A DNA stretch of 64,000 nt from Enteroscipio rubneri. Its GTDB lineage: Bacteria; Actinomycetota; Coriobacteriia; Coriobacteriales; Eggerthellaceae. The stretch covers positions 62,001 through 126,000 of the forward strand of contig NZ_PPEK01000004.1 of NCBI RefSeq assembly GCF_002899715.1, read 5' to 3'. Numbering within the stretch: position 1 is the stretch's first letter; the number at the start of each line of letters is the position of its first letter. Both the position numbers and the translations under genes were made by a program. Positions 52,737 through 61,907 of the stretch are shown here, one piece after another. Below the pieces are notes generated by a model. It did no database searches. It was not told the DNA's origin and saw only the letters and a list, made by a program, of their open reading frames with translations.

Positions 52737-55212
52737 GACGAGGCGCCTCGAAGAAGTGGCTGACGTGCTCGACGAACGCTGCGGCGCGGTTCGCGGCGTG
52801 CAGCGCCTGCTGAGACGCGGCCCGTATCCGCTGTACGTGGAGACGGGAACCGTTCCGTTCGACGATTATGCTTTCGATGGTACGTATCTGCTGCTGGGAT
52901 CGGTGTGCAACGTGGAGGCGCCCGATGGGTGCCTGCGCGTGGTCGAGGCGCACGGAAGGTTCGCCGCAACCGATCTGTATCACGTGATAGCCTGCGAGTG
53001 TGACGAGGACATCGCGTACCTGCGGCTGATCCTGTCGCGCATTCCCGCTCACGCACACGCGGACGTGAGCGGGCAGACGGTTCGCCTGTCCGAGAACAGC
53101 CTCCGCCATATCCGCGTGCCTTGGCCGGACGTCGCCGCGCGTCGTGCGTTCGTGCGGTTCATGGAGGAACGGGAAGCGGCGGTTGCCGAAGATGAGGAGC
53201 GGGCGCGACGGCTCTTCGACGAAGGGGCGGCACGCTATCTCGAAGCGACGGCAGCCTCGTCGGAGACGTTCCGGCTCGACGAGGCGTGCACGGTGCACGA
53301 AGGTCGGCCGCTCGACGCATCGGCGCGCGCTCGCGAAGGGTCTGTCGCGGTGGTGTCATCACAGGGAATCGTGGGCTCGACCGACGAGGCGGGTGTGCCA
53401 GGGCCGTGTCTGGTGCTCGGCCAGGCGGGGCAATACGTGCTCGGCCGGCGCATGGAGAGAAGCGCGTACCCGCTGGCAGACTGCGCTGCCGTGACGGTTG
53501 CCGATGGCACGTCGATAGGATTCGAGACACTCGTGCTTGCGCTTGCCGCCGCGGGCGTGCGGCCGCGCCTGCGGGTGGCGGGGCGTGCTGTCGACGCGTT
53601 GGCGATGTCGCTCGAGCGTATTGGCGAGCTGGAGGTGCGTGCAGTTCCGCAAGAAGAGCGGCGCGCGTTCCAAGATGAGGCGGTTCGGACGATCAAGGAG
53701 ATCGATCGGCTTGAGGCGCGTGCCGTTCGGATGCGAAAGCAGGTTGAAGACACGGCGCGCAGGTTGATGGAATGCAGCGACGATGTGGCAGCCAATCTGT
53801 TGTCGAGGGCGTGGGCGGACGATGCGGATCAGAAGGTGTGCGCTGTCGAGTCGGGGAAACGCGGATGCGCGGCTGGGGCGGATGCGCGCATGGCGATTGG
53901 TTCTGCGTTTTCTGCGACCGGTTGCACGTGTGGGACCGACAACGGAACCGATATGGCGGCGAAAGTGCTGCTGTCCGGACTCGTGCAGGAAGTGCGCTCA
54001 AACATGGCTCATGCGGCTGGTACGCCCCGTTCGTCCTTCGATGCCGCTTGGGAGATTCTGCCGCTGCTCTTCTTGCGCTCGGTCGACCGGGGAGACCGGT
54101 GGAAGGGCATCGCTACTGCGGGCGATCCTGCTGCTGCGGCGGACCTTCAGCTTGAAGCGCTGGCCGCCGAAGAGCCGATGCTTGCCTTCCTCGAAGCGCT
54201 CACCGGTGCATCGTCGGCGTTGAACGCGCACGAGCGAACGCGGATTATCCGTGAACTCGATGAGCTGGCTCCGGCTGCGTGCACGGGAGCGCTCGTCAGA
54301 TGGCTTGCGCTCGCATGTCAGACGGAGCTTGTTTCCAAGGGTTCGCTCACTTCCGAGCGTCACCTCGATGCACCGTGTCCTCGCACGGTAATCGATCTGT
54401 TAGCCGACGTTGCCCGTGCGTTCGCGCCGAATGTGGCGCGTGCATTCGATCCTTGCATGCGTGATGGCTCCGTGCTTGCGGCGATTCGTGAACGTTTTCC
54501 GCAAGCTGCTCTCGCGGGTCAGGTTGAGCGGTTTTCGGATGCGCTTGCATCCGCGTTGGCTGCTCGGTGCGAAGGCTGGTCGTTCGAGCAGGACTCGGTG
54601 CGGACGGGGCCGTCGCTTACGGACGATCGATTCTCAGACGTGATGTTCGACCTGGTTGCATCCGTGCTGCCTCCGAACCAGGGGGAGTGGTGCGTTTCCG
54701 CTCCCGATCCGGCTGATCTACGCTGGGCCTTCGGCGTGCCTCCGCGGAATAAAGCGAATCTCGCTTGGCTACAGCATGCCCATGCGCACCGGGCGCCAGG
54801 CGGATACGCAGTGCTGCTTGCGGCGAACGCGCTTCTGCATGAAGGACGGGGTTGCGAACCCGCAGTCCGTGCCGAGCTTGTCGCGTCGGGATGCGTGCGT
54901 GCGGTGATAGCGCTTCCCGGCGGCCTGTTCGACGACGATCGTCCGCCGCTTTCGATCGTCGTTCTGGGGGATGCGCGCGCAGGGGAATGCGAGACCTTGT
55001 TCGTCGATGCGCTCGCCAGCGGTACTCCGAGCGTTCCGCTGGGGTGGCCGCCGCGCCGCACGTTCGACCCGGCCGTAGCGCGATGTATCGCAAGCCTGGT
55101 CGAGCAGTGGGCGCGCACGGGAGCATGCGACCCTTCGGTCGGCTTCGCGCGGAGCGTGCGCAAGGCCGACGTTGCGGCGCTGGGCGCCTTGACGCCGTGG
55201 TCGTTCGTCTGA
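52726..55212 (+). CDS. HsdS-HsdM-like fusion with eroded methyltransferase motifs
   Basis: An 828-residue protein. Residues 1-350 look like a type I restriction specificity subunit: target-recognition region with YPLYVETG (34-41), a helix near 135-175, a second recognition region, and a second long helix near 308-352. Residues 410-800 look like HsdM: helical N-domain, then a methyltransferase fold ending VIALPGGLFDD (about 727-737). The catalytic motifs are changed: DPCMRDGS (575-582) for DPxxGSG and LPPN for NPPF. S-M order in one chain and no HsdR gene nearby. It starts inside the regulator 4 stop. Confidence 0.7.
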   Translation: MSIETRRLEEVADVLDERCGAVRGVQRLLRRGPYPLYVETGTVPFDDYAFDGTYLLLGSVCNVEAPDGCLRVVEAHGRFAATDLYHVIACECDEDIAYLRLILSRIPAHAHADVSGQTVRLSENSLRHIRVPWPDVAARRAFVRFMEEREAAVAEDEERARRLFDEGAARYLEATAASSETFRLDEACTVHEGRPLDASARAREGSVAVVSSQGIVGSTDEAGVPGPCLVLGQAGQYVLGRRMERSAYPLADCAAVTVADGTSIGFETLVLALAAAGVRPRLRVAGRAVDALAMSLERIGELEVRAVPQEERRAFQDEAVRTIKEIDRLEARAVRMRKQVEDTARRLMECSDDVAANLLSRAWADDADQKVCAVESGKRGCAAGADARMAIGSAFSATGCTCGTDNGTDMAAKVLLSGLVQEVRSNMAHAAGTPRSSFDAAWEILPLLFLRSVDRGDRWKGIATAGDPAAAADLQLEALAAEEPMLAFLEALTGASSALNAHERTRIIRELDELAPAACTGALVRWLALACQTELVSKGSLTSERHLDAPCPRTVIDLLADVARAFAPNVARAFDPCMRDGSVLAAIRERFPQAALAGQVERFSDALASALAARCEGWSFEQDSVRTGPSLTDDRFSDVMFDLVASVLPPNQGEWCVSAPDPADLRWAFGVPPRNKANLAWLQHAHAHRAPGGYAVLLAANALLHEGRGCEPAVRAELVASGCVRAVIALPGGLFDDDRPPLSIVVLGDARAGECETLFVDALASGTPSVPLGWPPRRTFDPAVARCIASLVEQWARTGACDPSVGFARSVRKADVAALGALTPWSFV

Positions 55213-55330
55213 TCAGCAACGGCATATCGGACACGTCAAGCTATTCGATATCATCTCCTCGTGTCTTCGCCGCGTTTGCACCTGCATTTCGCGCTCGGCA
55301 CTATCGCACGATGGAGTGCGCCGATGCGGA

Positions 55331-55483
55331 GCGCCAGAAAAAGTGCCGGTTTGGCACGCCGGCCCGGTGCAGATTTTAAATGGATAACGTGCCGCCTGGG
55401 GTTTTGCAGCGCTGTCGGAATATCTGGGCTCGGAAGACCCTGTCTTCACCCGAATCCGTGCCAAACCGACCTGTTTTCTGGCA
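55331..55483. repeat. 153-bp inverted-repeat element, copy 2
   Basis: Same build as the element at 48667: left end GCGCCAGAAAAAGTGCCGG (55331-55357 region), right end inverted (55458-55483, GTGCCAAACCGACCTG). Length 153 against 154. The interior keeps CCTGGGGTTTTGC. It lies downstream of flavoprotein 5 on the minus strand and after the S-M fusion. Confidence 0.8.
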
Positions 55484-55508
55484 GCGCGTTCCCGAACGAG
55501 GATAGCGG

Positions 55509-55546
55509 AGAGCCGCCCGGCGGGGAGGGAGGGGCCAGGCGGCTCT
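55509..55546. terminator. Terminator between S-M fusion and flavoprotein 5
   Basis: AGAGCCGCC (55509-55517) pairs with GGCGGCTCT (55538-55546). The loop contains GGGGAGGGAGGGG, much like the loop of the hairpin at 48922 that follows element copy 1. The remaining space 55213-55624 holds no gene. Confidence 0.75.
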
Positions 55547-55624
55547 TGCACATGGCGGGTCGCGACGGGAATGCCGCGGTGAAGTCCCGCACTGTTAGAA
55601 TGGTGTCCGGGGCAGCCTCGAGGC

Positions 55625-57466
55625 CTACAGCTTCGAGGGCGTCACCGTGTTGATGCGGTCTTCTTCGGGCATGTTCCCACTCGGGATCTCAAGGTCAGGG
55701 ATCTCCTTATCAGCATCGCCGCCGGCGGCGTTGATGCCGGCGATGCGTCCGAAGGTCAGGCAGCGACCGTGGTTCGTACCGGGGCAGATGGTGGGGTAGT
55801 CATTAGAGAAGTACTCGCCGCCTGCGGCGCCGCACACGTACAGTCCCTCGATGGCGTTGTTCTCCTCGTCGAGCACGTGGCACGCGGTGTCCTGGCGCAG
55901 GCCGCCCGATGCCGCAAGCAGCGTGGACACCAGCTGGCCGGCGAAGAACGGAGGCGTATCGACGGGCCACAGGATTTCTGGGCGCTTGCCGAAGTCGTCG
56001 TCGTTGCCCTTGGCGGCCAGTTCGTTGTAGCGCGCCACGGTAGCTTTCAGGCCCTCGGCGTCGATGCCCGCCTTCTCTGCCAGCTCGTCAAGTGTGTCGG
56101 CCTGGAACAGCAGCCCTTGCTCGATCTTGGCTTCGCGCAGCTTCAGCTCCACCTCCATATCGAAGGGCACGCCGTAGCGACGGTACTGCTGGTCGGACGA
56201 GATGCCGCCGGAGATGCCGTCGTTGCACGACTGCGCGAACTTCTCAAGCGAGTTGGCATCGTAGATGGTGAACGCCTTGCCCTCGGGCTGATAGGACTTC
56301 ACGCACGACTTGGACTGGGTGTTCACGTCCTCGTTCATGAAGCGCTCGCCGTTCTTGTTCACGTGCAGGAAGTTGTAGCTCTGCGCGCCTGACTCCAGGT
56401 GGATGGTGGCGCAGTGGGGTTCGGACTCCTGCATGGCGCCACCCACCCACAGGGCCTGTTTGTGCAGGTCGCCCGTGGAGATGCCGAAGGGGATGTACAG
56501 GCGGCTGTCGGCGTGCCAGGTGAACGGCTGGTAGCGGCTGCGCATCTCGTCGTCATCCAGGTAGTCGCCGGCGGCGATGATGACGGATTTTGCGTTGATC
56601 TTCGTGTAGTTGCCCTCTTCGCCCACGATGGCGCCTGTCACGGGGCCGTCTCCGTCGCGCACAAGACGAGCGCACGGCGTGCTGTAGCGGTACTCGACGC
56701 CCAGCTTCTCGCCTTCGGCGATGACTGCGGGGATGAGCACGGCCATGCCGAGTCCCGTGGACACGCCGTCGAGGTAGACGAAGTCAGTGCTGTCATCGTA
56801 GAAGAAGTGCGTGATAGGCTCCTCGGTGTAGTCGGGGCCCTTGTAGAAGCCGGCCCAAAGCGTCGGGTGCAACCCGGAATCGGCCACGAGGTCCACGAGC
56901 CAATCCATGCAGGCGCCGGACTTCTTCGCGAACTGCCACATGAGCGGCTCCTTCACGCGGCCGGTCGCCCATTCGATGAGGCGGCGGACCACATGGGAGT
57001 AGTCGGCTTCCTGGAACCAGCCCTCGCCCGCGTACTGCTTCACGATCTTCGAGCCGTAAGCCGTAATGTGGCCGCCGCGGCCCGACCAGGTGTCCTGCTT
57101 GTCTATGCAGAGCGTCTTGGCGCCTTGCTCGGCTGCGGTGACCGATGCGATGGCTCCGGCGAAGCCGCAGCCCACTACGAGCACGTCCACGTCTTCGGTG
57201 CCTTTGATCTGGTCTTCGGCGATGTCCTCCGGCGGTGTCAGGAACGTCCAGTTCACTGCGGCGTTTGCGCCAAGCGGGTTGTTGGCGAGCGATGCGGAGT
57301 CGGCCGTCCCTGCGCTAGCGGCGCCGGCATCCCCGCTCGACTGGCTCGCCGGCGCGCATCCTGCAATGCCCGCTCCCGCCACGCCGAGGCCTGCCAGGCC
57401 AGCGCCCACCAGGAACTGACGGCGTGAGACGCTCTGCTTCGAAGTCTGTTCTCGATTCTCTTTCAT
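55625..57466 (-). CDS. Tat-exported FAD-binding reductase (flavoprotein 5)
   Basis: A 613-residue fumarate/urocanate reductase-type flavoprotein. Twin arginines R15-R16 (VSRRQFLVG), lipobox IAGC (C37). The FAD motif is DVLVVGCGFAGAIAS and the C-terminal signature is ICPGTNHGRCLTFGRIAG. A 30-residue charged tail follows. GGAGGAAGGGAGC sets the start at 57466. Divergent from regulator 5. Confidence 0.9.
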   Translation of the reverse strand: MKENREQTSKQSVSRRQFLVGAGLAGLGVAGAGIAGCAPASQSSGDAGAASAGTADSASLANNPLGANAAVNWTFLTPPEDIAEDQIKGTEDVDVLVVGCGFAGAIASVTAAEQGAKTLCIDKQDTWSGRGGHITAYGSKIVKQYAGEGWFQEADYSHVVRRLIEWATGRVKEPLMWQFAKKSGACMDWLVDLVADSGLHPTLWAGFYKGPDYTEEPITHFFYDDSTDFVYLDGVSTGLGMAVLIPAVIAEGEKLGVEYRYSTPCARLVRDGDGPVTGAIVGEEGNYTKINAKSVIIAAGDYLDDDEMRSRYQPFTWHADSRLYIPFGISTGDLHKQALWVGGAMQESEPHCATIHLESGAQSYNFLHVNKNGERFMNEDVNTQSKSCVKSYQPEGKAFTIYDANSLEKFAQSCNDGISGGISSDQQYRRYGVPFDMEVELKLREAKIEQGLLFQADTLDELAEKAGIDAEGLKATVARYNELAAKGNDDDFGKRPEILWPVDTPPFFAGQLVSTLLAASGGLRQDTACHVLDEENNAIEGLYVCGAAGGEYFSNDYPTICPGTNHGRCLTFGRIAGINAAGGDADKEIPDLEIPSGNMPEEDRINTVTPSKL

Positions 57467-57722
57467 GGTGCTCCCTTCCTCCCTTGTTCTGCCTCCGTTC
57501 CACCCCGTCGATCGACGGGGCCGGTTCGGGTTGCTGTCGCATCCCGGGCCCGAGCGCACCTTACCGCCGCTATGCAGCATCACGCCATCCCCCCTACGCG
57601 GTAAATTCGCAGGTGAGAACATCTACCCCCGGAAGGGGTAGGAACGAGAGCGGCGCATTTTGGCGCGCTGTGGTAGGATGAGCCGCATGCTTGGCGGATG
57701 CTCAGGGAGGGGCGTTTTGGTC
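57467..57722. promoter_or_regulatory. Divergent promoter region, flavoprotein 5 / regulator 5
   Basis: Holds an 18-base perfect palindrome CCCCGTCGATCGACGGGG (57513-57530), a wide dyad TTACCGC...GCGGTAA (about 57562-57605), and CTACCCC-(5)-GGGGTAG (57623-57641). All three are operator candidates; the last is nearest the regulator start. Confidence 0.55.
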
Positions 57723-59285
57723 ATGCGCAACGAGAACGGCTCGAAGTTTGGATCGGCTGCCGAAGCGGGGTACGACCACGACGCGCGCGGAACCGTGACC
57801 GGCTGGAACGAGCGACATGCGATGCTCGCGTCGTTTCTGCGCGAAATGCGCCTGCATCCCCGACTGTCGGCTGGCTTCGGCTTGTTCTGGACATGGGTGT
57901 GGCTCGTGTTCCAGACGACGTTGTTCAGCCCCACGTTCCTGGACGAGCTCGACTTCATTCTACCTGGTTGGGTCGTGCCGCTTTCGGCCTATGCGCTGAC
58001 GTTCCTCCTGCTGGGCTTTCTGCTTAAGCTGAAAGGGATCGTCCCTCAGGGGCGCTGGTACCTCGTCTGCATACCGGTCTCCATGTCGATGGGCGTCGGC
58101 TTGTGCGGCATGCTGACATACTCGCCCCTTACCGTTTTTTCCGTTAACGCTGCCGTCACGTGCTTCGGCGGTCTGCTCATGGGCGCAGGCACGGCCTGCT
58201 TGCATGTGGAATGGGGTCGGGTCCTGGGCGATTTGGGTCCTCGCACAACTATCCTGCACGGTGTGGTGGGAACGGTGTTCGCAGCGCTTCTGACCGTGCT
58301 CATCACCTTTCTGCCGGATGCCGTGGTGTGGCTTGCGGCCATCGTTCTGCCCCCCGTGTGCATGCGGCTGCTCGTGCGGGACGCGCCGGCTACCCCCGCG
58401 ATGCTCTCGCACGGGCTGGGCGCGCCGCTGCACATCCCGCGCCGGTTTCTGGTGACATCGTTTACGCAAGGGCTTTCGTTCGGCATCGCGCAGGCCGTTC
58501 TGCTGCTGGGCGGGGTTGCAGGGCCGGTCGCGGCGCTTTCTGCCGCGAGCTTCGCGCTCTCGGCCGTGGCGCTGTTCGTGTGTGCGCTGTTTTTCCGCAT
58601 GGACTTCAACCAGCTCATCTATCAGGTTGGGTTCTTCATTATGGCTGCGGGCTACCTGATTCTGGCGGTGGTCAGCCCCGATGCTTTGGGCGGACTGTTC
58701 ATCCACACCATGGGGTACCGTTTCGTCGACATCATGATGTGGGCGCTGTGCACGTTCCTGATCAGTCAGCGCGGTCTACCGGCGAACTGGGTGTTTGCCA
58801 TCACGACGTGCTTTCTGCTTTTGGGTCAAGTGGTCGGAGCGCTTGTGGGAAGCGGTGTGGTGTATGCGTTCGATATCACGGTCCACACAGCGCGCGATCT
58901 GGCGACGGTCATGGTGTTCGTCTTGCTGGGGGTGTCGCTTATCTTGAGCGACCGCAAGAACTTGCAGACGGGCTGGGGCATGGTGCGGCCCGGCGATATC
59001 GAAGAGCTTCCCGACAGTTTCGAGCGGGGTTGCGAGCTCGTCTGCCGGCGCTACGACTTGACCGCGCGCGAGCAGGAGGTGTTTGCTCTGCTCGCGCGCA
59101 ATGTGCCGCGTGCGGATATCGGCGAGGTGCTGACGCTGTCCAAGGAGACGGTGAAGACCCACGTGCGCAACATCTATCGCAAAATGGATATCCACTCTCA
59201 GCAGGACGTATTCGCCGCTGTCGTCGCCGAGCAGCGCGCGCTCGGGATGGAAGAAGAGGGCGAGCTTGAGGAGGTGCGGATTTGA
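57723..59285 (+). CDS. LuxR-type regulator with N-terminal membrane domain (copy 5)
   Basis: A 520-residue protein with about twelve hydrophobic segments and a LuxR helix-turn-helix (LTAREQEVFALLARNVP, LSKETVKTHVRNIYRKMDI). The 60 residues before the first helix are cytoplasmic. ATG 57723 is used; a TTG at 57717 is closer to GGGAGGGG and cannot be excluded. Divergent from flavoprotein 5. Confidence 0.88.
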   Translation: MRNENGSKFGSAAEAGYDHDARGTVTGWNERHAMLASFLREMRLHPRLSAGFGLFWTWVWLVFQTTLFSPTFLDELDFILPGWVVPLSAYALTFLLLGFLLKLKGIVPQGRWYLVCIPVSMSMGVGLCGMLTYSPLTVFSVNAAVTCFGGLLMGAGTACLHVEWGRVLGDLGPRTTILHGVVGTVFAALLTVLITFLPDAVVWLAAIVLPPVCMRLLVRDAPATPAMLSHGLGAPLHIPRRFLVTSFTQGLSFGIAQAVLLLGGVAGPVAALSAASFALSAVALFVCALFFRMDFNQLIYQVGFFIMAAGYLILAVVSPDALGGLFIHTMGYRFVDIMMWALCTFLISQRGLPANWVFAITTCFLLLGQVVGALVGSGVVYAFDITVHTARDLATVMVFVLLGVSLILSDRKNLQTGWGMVRPGDIEELPDSFERGCELVCRRYDLTAREQEVFALLARNVPRADIGEVLTLSKETVKTHVRNIYRKMDIHSQQDVFAAVVAEQRALGMEEEGELEEVRI

Positions 59286-59427
59286 GCCCGTCGGCACGTT
59301 GGTCGGCGCGTCGCATGCGTCAGCGATCGGCATCCGATTCGGGCACGCCATCGCTCCGAGCGGCGCGCTGAATGCGCTTATGGCTGCGAAGACGTTCAGA
59401 TGGGAGGGGTGGTGACGCATCAGGTTG

Positions 59428-59544
59428 ATGTCGATCCCGCGTCGGCTTGCCGATATAAGGGGACGCGGCGTGAGCTTTGGCATCCATAGCAAGGAGGAGT
59501 TGCACCGGCTGGTGGAGGGCCTCCTGGCGCGCGAGGGTGCTTGA
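59428..59544 (+). pseudogene. Possible remnant of a class V aminotransferase C-terminus
   Basis: A 38-codon frame ends VSFGIHSKEELHRLVEGLLA, which resembles the C-terminal end of cysteine desulfurase-like enzymes (RVSFGIYNTEEEIDRLVEAL pattern). There is no ribosome site and no upstream domain. The rest of the gap 59286-59753 holds nothing else recognisable apart from the promoter space of the next gene. Confidence 0.3.
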
Positions 59545-59753
59545 AAGCTTCCGCCGCCTGCGATCGACATTCGCGGCGCTCTTTCGCGTCCCGAAAAGAA
59601 CCTGAAACATTTCGAGGTTAGTTTGAGAACCGTACGATGTCGATGCGAGCAGCCCCGACGTCGTGCTATCGTAGTGCGGTGCCGTTCGCAGCGGTGGTTA
59701 GTACGACGCGGGGAGGATACGCCTTGAAAGCGACGAATAAGGAGCGCACACCC

Positions 59754-61844
59754 ATGGCGCAAGTTTCGGATATCTACGGCTCGATGGTGTTCAACGAGCA
59801 CACGATGCAGGAGCGCCTGCCTTCTGCGACGTATAAAAGCCTGCTCAAAACCATCACCGAAGGCAAGCCGCTCGACATCGAAGTTGCCAATGTCGTGGCG
59901 CATGCCATGAAGGAATGGGCTATCGAGAAAGGCGCGACCCACTTCACGCACTGGTTCCAGCCGCTCTCCGGCGTCACCTCCGAAAAGCACGACGGCTTCC
60001 TCGACCCTACCGGCGACGGTCGTGCCATCATGAGTTTCTCGGGCAAGGAGCTCATCCAGGGCGAACCCGACGCGTCCAGCTTCCCGTCCGGCGGCCTACG
60101 CGCTACCTTCGAGGCGCGGGGCTACACGGCGTGGGATCCCACGTCCTATGCGTTCATCAAGGACGAGGTGCTGTGCATTCCCACGGCATTCTGCAGCTAC
60201 ACCGGTGAAGCTCTGGACAAAAAGACCCCGCTTCTGCGATCTATGAACGCCATCGAGGAGCAGACGAATCGCGTGCTCGCACTGTTCGGCGAGCCTCGCC
60301 AGCGCGTGGTCGCTACGGTCGGATCGGAGCAGGAGTTCTTTCTCATCCCCGAGAAGGAGTACGAGCGGCGCGAAGATCTCGTGCTCACCGGCCGGACGCT
60401 GTTCGGCTACGCACCGTGCAAGGGTCAGGAGCTCGAAGAGCACTACTTCGGTGCCATCCGTCCGACGGTCAATGAATTCATGAAGGAGCTCGACGACGAG
60501 CTGTGGGCGCTCGGCGTGCCTGCGCGCACCAAGCACAACGAAGTGGCGCCGGCCCAGCACGAGCTGGCCCCCATCTTCGCGAATGCCAACCGTGCCATCG
60601 ATGAGAACCTGCTCACGATGGAAAAGATGCAGCTTCTGGCGTCGCATTACAACTTGGTGTGCCTACTGCACGAAAAGCCGTTCGAGGGCATCAATGGATC
60701 GGGCAAGCATAACAACTGGTCAATATCGGCCGGCAAGAAGAACTTGCTCGATCCGGGCGAGAGCCCTATGGACAACCTCCGGTTCCTCGTGTTTTTGACC
60801 TCCGTCATCCAGGCTGTCGACGAGTACCAGGAGCTCTTGCGCATGTCGGTTGCTTCCGCCGGCAACGATCATCGCCTGGGAGCGAACGAGGCGCCTCCGG
60901 CCATTATCTCTATCTTTCTGGGCGACGAGCTGGGCGCCATTGTGGATGCCCTGATCACGGGTACGGACTACACGAATGCCGAGCGGGTGGCTCTGGATCT
61001 GGGTGTGGCCGTGCTGCCGAACTTCCTCAAGGACAACACCGATCGCAACCGCACCTCGCCCTTTGCCTTCACCGGAAACAAATTCGAGTTTCGCATGCCC
61101 GGTTCTCACGTGAACCTGTCCGATGCCAATATGATCCTCAACACAGCCGTGGCGAAGAGCCTGAAAGAGTTCGCCGACGCGATGGATGGTTCCTCGGGCG
61201 AGGAATTCGAAGCCAAGGCCATAGCCTACATCAAGAAGACGCTTTCGGACCACCAGCGCATCGTATTCAACGGCAACGGATACTCCGAGGAGTGGCCCGT
61301 CGAAGCGCAGCGGCGCGGCTTGGCAAACCACAAGACCACAGCCGATGCGCTGCCGTGCTTCATCGAGCAGAAGAGCATCGACCTGTTCGCTGAATTCGAC
61401 ATCCTCTCCGAGACGGAGGTCCACAGCCGCTACGAGGTTAAGCTGGAGAAGTACAACAAGCTCATCAACATCGAGGCCCGCGTGATGAAGCGGATGGCGC
61501 GGCGCACCTACCTGCCCGCCATCAACCGCTATGCTTCTGAGGTCGCCGCGAGCGTGGTCGCGTTCAAGGAGGCCGTCGTCGGTGCTGAGACGGGCGCGCA
61601 GGAGGAGCTGCTCGCCGATCTGTTGGGCGGCATCAAGGAGATCAACGTGCAGCTGAAGGCACTTGACGATGCGTGCGCCACGGTCGAAGCGCTTGAAGAC
61701 GAGTTGGCCAAGGCGAAATACAACGCCCACGAGCTTCTCCCCATCATGGAGGGCCTGCGCGCCGCGGTGGATGCCATGGAGATCATCACCGATCGCAATC
61801 ATTGGCCGGTGCCCTCTTACAACAACATGCTGTTCTACGTCTGA
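59754..61844 (+). CDS. glnN: Glutamine synthetase type III
   Basis: A 696-residue enzyme, the size of GSIII, forming glutamine from glutamate, ammonia and ATP. Motifs include VFNEHTMQERLPSATYKSL at the start, VGSEQEFFLI (metal ligands), KHNEVAPAQHELAPIFANAN, GSGKHNNWSI, GNDHRLGANEAPPAII and NRTSPFAFTGNKFEFR. ATG 59754 has AAGGAG nine bases before; a TTG at 59724 with GGGAGG is an alternative start. No GlnB or GlnR gene is adjacent. Confidence 0.95.
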   Translation: MAQVSDIYGSMVFNEHTMQERLPSATYKSLLKTITEGKPLDIEVANVVAHAMKEWAIEKGATHFTHWFQPLSGVTSEKHDGFLDPTGDGRAIMSFSGKELIQGEPDASSFPSGGLRATFEARGYTAWDPTSYAFIKDEVLCIPTAFCSYTGEALDKKTPLLRSMNAIEEQTNRVLALFGEPRQRVVATVGSEQEFFLIPEKEYERREDLVLTGRTLFGYAPCKGQELEEHYFGAIRPTVNEFMKELDDELWALGVPARTKHNEVAPAQHELAPIFANANRAIDENLLTMEKMQLLASHYNLVCLLHEKPFEGINGSGKHNNWSISAGKKNLLDPGESPMDNLRFLVFLTSVIQAVDEYQELLRMSVASAGNDHRLGANEAPPAIISIFLGDELGAIVDALITGTDYTNAERVALDLGVAVLPNFLKDNTDRNRTSPFAFTGNKFEFRMPGSHVNLSDANMILNTAVAKSLKEFADAMDGSSGEEFEAKAIAYIKKTLSDHQRIVFNGNGYSEEWPVEAQRRGLANHKTTADALPCFIEQKSIDLFAEFDILSETEVHSRYEVKLEKYNKLINIEARVMKRMARRTYLPAINRYASEVAASVVAFKEAVVGAETGAQEELLADLLGGIKEINVQLKALDDACATVEALEDELAKAKYNAHELLPIMEGLRAAVDAMEIITDRNHWPVPSYNNMLFYV

Positions 61845-61907
61845 GGTTCCGGCGGCTTGCCAGCCGCCACGTGCGGATGCTAGCAGGAGCAGCTGCACGG
61901 GCGAGCA

